From Hypericibacter sp049323455 (GTDB taxonomy: Bacteria; Pseudomonadota; Alphaproteobacteria; Dongiales; Dongiaceae), in the NCBI GenBank assembly GCA_049323455.1, contig JBMONF010000013.1, forward strand, positions 82,008 to 146,007: a stretch of DNA of 64,000 nt, written 5' to 3'. Of this stretch, positions 61,329-64,000 are shown piece by piece. Within the stretch, counting starts at the first letter, position 1. Each line of letters starts with the position of its first letter. The notes under the pieces are model-generated. The model was not told where the DNA came from. It ran no database searches and saw nothing but the letters and a program-made list of their open reading frames with translations. The position numbers were made by a program, and so were the translations under genes.

Positions 61329-61646
61329 CTAAGGGTTCCCTTGCTTGAGCATGGCCGGCAGCCGGCCGTTGGCGCGATAGACGTAGGCGAGGATCTCGGC
61401 GACGGCGACCAGCGCCTCGACCGGAATCTCGCAATCGATCTCGACCGCGGCGAGCAGGCCTGCGAGATCGGGATCCTCGTGCACCGGCACGTCGTTGGCG
61501 CGTGCCAGCGCCAGAATCTGTTCGGCGATGGGGCCGCGGCCGGCCGCGGTCACGCGCGGCACGGCCGTGCGCGCGGGGTCGTAAGCGAGCGCCGCCGCGA
61601 CGGGGCGTTTGTCGGGAGCGCCGTGTGAGGGATTCGATCGAGCCAC
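61329..61646 (-). CDS. FlhB C-terminal-domain-like protein (FhlB type)
   Basis: 105 residues with GTG start. PVAAALAYDPARTAVPRVTAAGRGPIAEQILALARANDVPVHEDPDLAGLLAAVEIDCEIPVEALVAVAEILAYVYR matches the cytoplasmic switch domain of FlhB but has no membrane part and no NPTH autocleavage motif (the equivalent place begins with the AAALAYDP strand). Such stand-alone FhlB proteins can partly replace the FlhB C-terminus. Full-length flhB is not in this window. First gene of the operon leading to fliO-fliP, with a CtrA-like box upstream. Confidence 0.82.
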   Translation of the reverse strand: MARSNPSHGAPDKRPVAAALAYDPARTAVPRVTAAGRGPIAEQILALARANDVPVHEDPDLAGLLAAVEIDCEIPVEALVAVAEILAYVYRANGRLPAMLKQGNP

Positions 61647-61742
61647 CGGCTGCCGTCCTTCGGGAGCGCCGTCTCGAGGAACGGTCGCGCCGAACGCGCC
61701 GCCCTCGGGCCAAGCTCCGATCGGCAGTTTCTACCTAGCAGC

Positions 61743-61758
61743 GTTAACAAAGATTGAA
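61743..61758 (-). promoter_or_regulatory. CtrA-like box upstream of the flhB'-fliO-fliP operon
   Basis: On the minus strand TTCA-ATCTTTG-TTAAC, one mismatch from TTAA-N7-TTAAC, about 100 bases upstream of the first gene of the operon. csrA, also on the minus strand, ends at 61811 just upstream. Confidence 0.58.
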
Positions 61759-61810
61759 GGAAGGGTGCAGCCGTTCTGAGACCGACGGGCTGTCGGCCGG
61801 CGTGCGGCGT

Positions 61811-62038
61811 TCAGGACTTCTTCTTCTCGCCCATGGCCGCCACGAGGCGGGCGCTCGACTCCGCGGCAGCCAGGTTCTCGGCCTGGATGCGTTCGTAGAT
61901 CTCGCGTCGGAGCACGCTGGCCTCGGCCGGGAAGGTGAAGCCGAGCTTCACCGACTTGCCGCGGACCTCGACGACGGTGACCTCGATATTGTCGTTGATG
62001 ACGACGGATTCGCCGATTTTGCGCGTCAGATAAAGCAT
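61811..62038 (-). CDS. csrA: CsrA, global post-transcriptional regulator
   Basis: 75 residues starting at MLYLTRKIGESVVINDNIEVTVVEVRGKSVKLGFTFPAEASVLRREIYERIQAEN, which is CsrA throughout; an in-frame ATG 33 bases upstream adds non-family residues. Both RNA-contact strands (LYLTRKIGE and VLRREI) are intact. CsrA dimers bind GGA in hairpin loops and block translation of flagellin in several bacteria; FliW relieves this. It stands alone between the fliO operon and flgB. Confidence 0.97.
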   Translation of the reverse strand: MLYLTRKIGESVVINDNIEVTVVEVRGKSVKLGFTFPAEASVLRREIYERIQAENLAAAESSARLVAAMGEKKKS

Positions 62039-62127
62039 AGGGCCCGACTCTTCCTTCCTGGCGGAGCCCATTGGGAGGCCCCCGGCCGAGACTCCAACAT
62101 GGTATACGGCTCGAGGACCTTAACGCT

Positions 62128-62143
62128 TTTACCTCACCTTAAC
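62128..62143 (+). promoter_or_regulatory. CtrA-like box upstream of flgB
   Basis: TTTA-CCTCACC-TTAAC, one mismatch from consensus, 87-102 bases before flgB; another TTAAC is at 62120. flgB-flgC-fliE is a class II, CtrA-type target in Caulobacter. Confidence 0.6.
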
Positions 62144-62229
62144 AATCCCGGCGTCATCCTGCGTCGGCCTGCCCCCACGGGGAAGCCCGGCCACCCGTCC
62201 GGGCCCGTCGCGGCAAGCGGATGGAGCGC

Positions 62230-62661
62230 ATGGACCTCGGCCGCATTCCTCTGTTCGCGCTCGCCCTCGACAAGATGGCCTGGCTCAACCGGCGCCAGGC
62301 GGTGCTGGCGCACAACATCGCCAATGCCGACACGCCGAATTTCAGGCCCGAGGATTTGACGCCGCTCGATGCCCGCGCGGCGCTGCGCTCGGTAGGGGCG
62401 CAGACACACACCGTCGCTGCCGTGCTACCCGTAGCGACCGATCCCAAGCATATCGTGGGACCCTTGGGGCAGACGAACGGCGGGTTCGCGGAAGAGCCGC
62501 AGAAGAAAACCTACGAGACGACCTTGAGCGGCAATGCGGTCGTGCTCGAGGAGCAGATGGTGAAGGTTGCGCAGACGCAGGCCGACTTCCAGATGGCGAC
62601 CAATCTCTACAAGAAATATGTCGACATGCTGAAGCTGGCGCTCGGGCGCAGCGGCGCATGA
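62230..62661 (+). CDS. flgB: FlgB, proximal rod protein
   Basis: 143 residues starting at MDLGRIPLFALALDKMAWLN; GGAG just upstream supports this ATG over one 9 bases earlier. AVLAHNIANADTPNFRPEDL is the rod-protein signature and EEQMVKVAQTQADFQMATNLYKKYVDMLKLALGR the C-terminal helix. First subunit of the rod on the MS ring with FliE. Followed after 25 bases by flgC. Confidence 0.96.
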   Translation: MDLGRIPLFALALDKMAWLNRRQAVLAHNIANADTPNFRPEDLTPLDARAALRSVGAQTHTVAAVLPVATDPKHIVGPLGQTNGGFAEEPQKKTYETTLSGNAVVLEEQMVKVAQTQADFQMATNLYKKYVDMLKLALGRSGA

Positions 62662-62686
62662 TCGGGCTTGAAGCGAGAGGCACGCC

Positions 62687-63097
62687 GTGACGGATCTTAA
62701 CGATGCTCTCAAGATCTCGGCCTCCGGCATGAAGGCGCAAGGCACGCGCCTGCGCGTCATCGCCGAGAACCTGGCCAACGTGGATTCGGTGGCCAAGACG
62801 CCGGGTGGCGATCCCTATCGCCGCAAGGTGATCACTTTCCGCAACGTGCTCGACCGGGAGCTGGGCGTCGATCTGGTCGAACCCAGCCGCGTGACCGTCG
62901 ACCGCAGCCCGCTCGAGACCCGCTACGACCCGGCCAATCCGGCGGCGGACGAGAAGGGCTATGTGAAAGTGCCGAACGTGAACACGCTGATCGAGCTTGC
63001 CGACATGCGCGAGGCGGAGCGGTCCTACGAGGCCAACCTCAAGGTGATCGAAGCCTCGCGCACCATGCTCCAGCGCGCGATCGACATTCTGCGTTAG
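62687..63097 (+). CDS. flgC: FlgC, proximal rod protein
   Basis: 136 residues with a GTG start preceded by GAGAGG. MTDLNDALKISASGMKAQGTRLRVIAENLANVDSVAKTPGGDPYRRKVITF and the C-terminal LIELADMREAERSYEANLKVIEASRTMLQRAIDIL are diagnostic. It builds the proximal rod with FlgB and FlgF. 88 bases before fliE. Confidence 0.97.
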   Translation: MTDLNDALKISASGMKAQGTRLRVIAENLANVDSVAKTPGGDPYRRKVITFRNVLDRELGVDLVEPSRVTVDRSPLETRYDPANPAADEKGYVKVPNVNTLIELADMREAERSYEANLKVIEASRTMLQRAIDILR

Positions 63098-63185
63098 AGC
63101 TTTCGACACCCGGCGCCAGGCAGGCGCATCGCGAAGGAGGGGATCCGACGCTAGGTAGGCGTTCTCGTTCGAGGAGACGTGACCG

Positions 63186-63503
63186 ATGCGCAGCGATTTC
63201 GCGGCCGCCGCCAAGTTCTACGAGCAGGTCGCGCAAAGCGCGGCCAAGCCCGCCACGGGCATGGAGCCGCGGCCCGCGGCCGGCGCACCCAACTTCGCCG
63301 ACTTCCTCAAGGAGGCCGGCGGCGACGTGGTGTCGACCCTGAAGCAGGGCGAGGCCCAGAGCATCAAGGGGCTCGCCGGCAAAGCCGAGCTCGCGGACAT
63401 CATCAGCGCGGTCAGCCAGGCCGAGGTGGCGCTGCAGACCGTGGTCGCCGTGCGCGACAAGGTGATCGCCGCCTATCAGGACATCATGCGCATGCCGATC
63501 TGA
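63186..63503 (+). CDS. fliE: FliE, MS-ring/rod adaptor
   Basis: 105 residues. NFADFLKEAGGDVVSTLKQGEAQSIKGLAGKAELADIISAVSQAEVALQTVVAVRDKVIAAYQDIMRMPI is FliE along its whole length. It links the MS ring and the export gate to the rod and is itself exported early. Preceded by GAGGAGACGTGACCG and followed after 50 bases by fliQ. Confidence 0.97.
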   Translation: MRSDFAAAAKFYEQVAQSAAKPATGMEPRPAAGAPNFADFLKEAGGDVVSTLKQGEAQSIKGLAGKAELADIISAVSQAEVALQTVVAVRDKVIAAYQDIMRMPI

Positions 63504-63553
63504 CGGCGGCGCTCCGGTTTCCCGCTTTCCGATCGCAACAAGAGGTACCGGCC

Positions 63554-63820
63554 ATGGACCAGGCCGAGATTCTCGACGTCGCGCGCGAGGCCGTGCTGGT
63601 CACGCTCAAGCTGGGCGCGCCGGTCATGCTGCTGGCCCTGGTCGCAGGCATCGCCATTTCGTTGCTGCAGGCGCTGACCCAGATGCAGGAAATGACGCTG
63701 TCCTTCGTGCCGAAGATCCTGACCATCCTGCTGTCGCTGCTGATCTTCTTCCCCTTCATGCTGACCACGCTCAGCGATTTCACGCGCGAGCTGATGGACC
63801 TGATCGCTGCCGGCAGGTGA
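63554..63820 (+). CDS. fliQ: FliQ, export gate membrane protein
   Basis: 88 residues, two membrane helices (LVTLKLGAPVMLLALVAGIAISLLQALTQMQEMTLSFVPKI and LLSLLIFFPFMLTTLSDFTRELM), the standard FliQ. Four FliQ subunits join FliP and FliR in the export channel. Usually followed by fliR and flhB, but no such gene begins in the remaining 180 bases. Confidence 0.97.
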   Translation: MDQAEILDVAREAVLVTLKLGAPVMLLALVAGIAISLLQALTQMQEMTLSFVPKILTILLSLLIFFPFMLTTLSDFTRELMDLIAAGR

Positions 63821-64000
63821 GGAGAGAACGCCAGGCACAATTTCGGTTTGCCGTGACACAGAACCCCCTCACCCAACCCTTGTATCTGAAGGGATGAGTG
63901 GCGGGGAGCAGCGAATCAGAGTTGATTTGCCGGAGCGGCGGCGCCGCCGCTCCGGCAGTCGCGGGCCGGTGACCGTAAACCCTCTGGTGGCAAGCACCGC
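63821..64000. other. Non-coding 3' end of the window with a 30-base perfect palindrome
   Basis: No gene is supported. A CCCCCTCACCCAACCC fragment resembling the other intergenic repeats lies at 63864-63879. A perfect palindrome with 15-bp arms (TGCCGGAGCGGCGGC and its complement) occupies 63928-63957. It has no U-tract. It may end the fliQ transcript or belong to the repeat family. Confidence 0.6.

Overview
This is a GC-rich (roughly two-thirds G+C by eye), almost fully coding stretch of an alphaproteobacterial chromosome, and nearly all of it is one flagellar/chemotaxis super-locus. The presence of ctrA, sciP, flbD and fliX, two flagellins each with its own FliS-like chaperone, a FliW/CsrA pair, MotE and a DUF6468-type protein points to Alphaproteobacteria. 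A Rhodospirillales-like lineage is my best guess from overall gene content; I cannot name the species.

Layout: (1) 1-2175 (+) is the end of a chemotaxis operon (cheY 3' end, cheB, cheR). (2) ctrA (-) is divergent from fliI-fliJ (+), and is followed by an unrelated SLC13-type transporter. (3) 6618-19216 (-) is the fliF-fliG-fliH-fliN-motA-flbD-flhA-flhF-flhG-fliK-like series. (4) sciP (-). (5) 19914-25967 (-) is flagellin 1, fliS1, fliK, flgD, flgE. (6) 26452-30700 (-) is flagellin 2, flaG-like, fliD, fliS2. (7) 31034-34703 (+) is a TPR/SPINDLY-type (OGT-like) glycosyltransferase plus an FkbM methyltransferase. (8) 34746-40176 (-) is a CDP-sugar pathway: rfbF, rfbG, a sugar C-methyltransferase, an rfbC-like epimerase, a reductase and an acyltransferase-like protein. 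(9) 40268-45514 (-) is flgI-flgJ-flgN-flgK-flgL-fliW. (10) fliX and dksA (+). (11) 46993-50309 (-) is flgF-flgG-flgA-flgH. (12) 50579-59686 (+) is fliL-fliM-DUF6468-motE-cheY-cheZ, two tandem motB-like genes and a giant periplasmic TPR protein. (13) 59850-61646 (-) is a lone FlhB C-terminal-like protein, a small helical protein, fliO and fliP. (14) csrA (-), then (15) flgB-flgC-fliE-fliQ (+).

Regulation can be read directly from the intergenic DNA. TTAA-N7-TTAAC-type CtrA boxes, exact or with about one mismatch, lie ahead of ctrA, fliF, sciP, the CDP-sugar operon, fliX, fliL, cheY, the flhB'-fliO-fliP operon and flgB. Sigma-54 -24/-12 elements lie ahead of both flagellin operons, flgI and flgF. 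Roughly 60-130 bp upstream of those promoters, and also at fliF, there are tandem inverted repeats CCGGCA-N5-TGCCGG, the likely FlbD sites. This reproduces the Caulobacter-style hierarchy CtrA -> class II -> FliX/FlbD + sigma-54 -> class III/IV, with SciP as the CtrA antagonist. CsrA/FliW probably adds post-transcriptional control of flagellin: the flagellin 2 leader carries a hairpin with AGGAA in its loop.

The most novel-looking parts are the flagellum-embedded CDP-C-methyl-deoxyhexose/OGT/FkbM island with its own perfect CtrA box, the tandem MotB-like pair in which one copy lacks the proton-carrying Asp, and the 1197-residue periplasmic TPR protein beside them. No rRNA, tRNA, CRISPR, IS element or prophage was seen.
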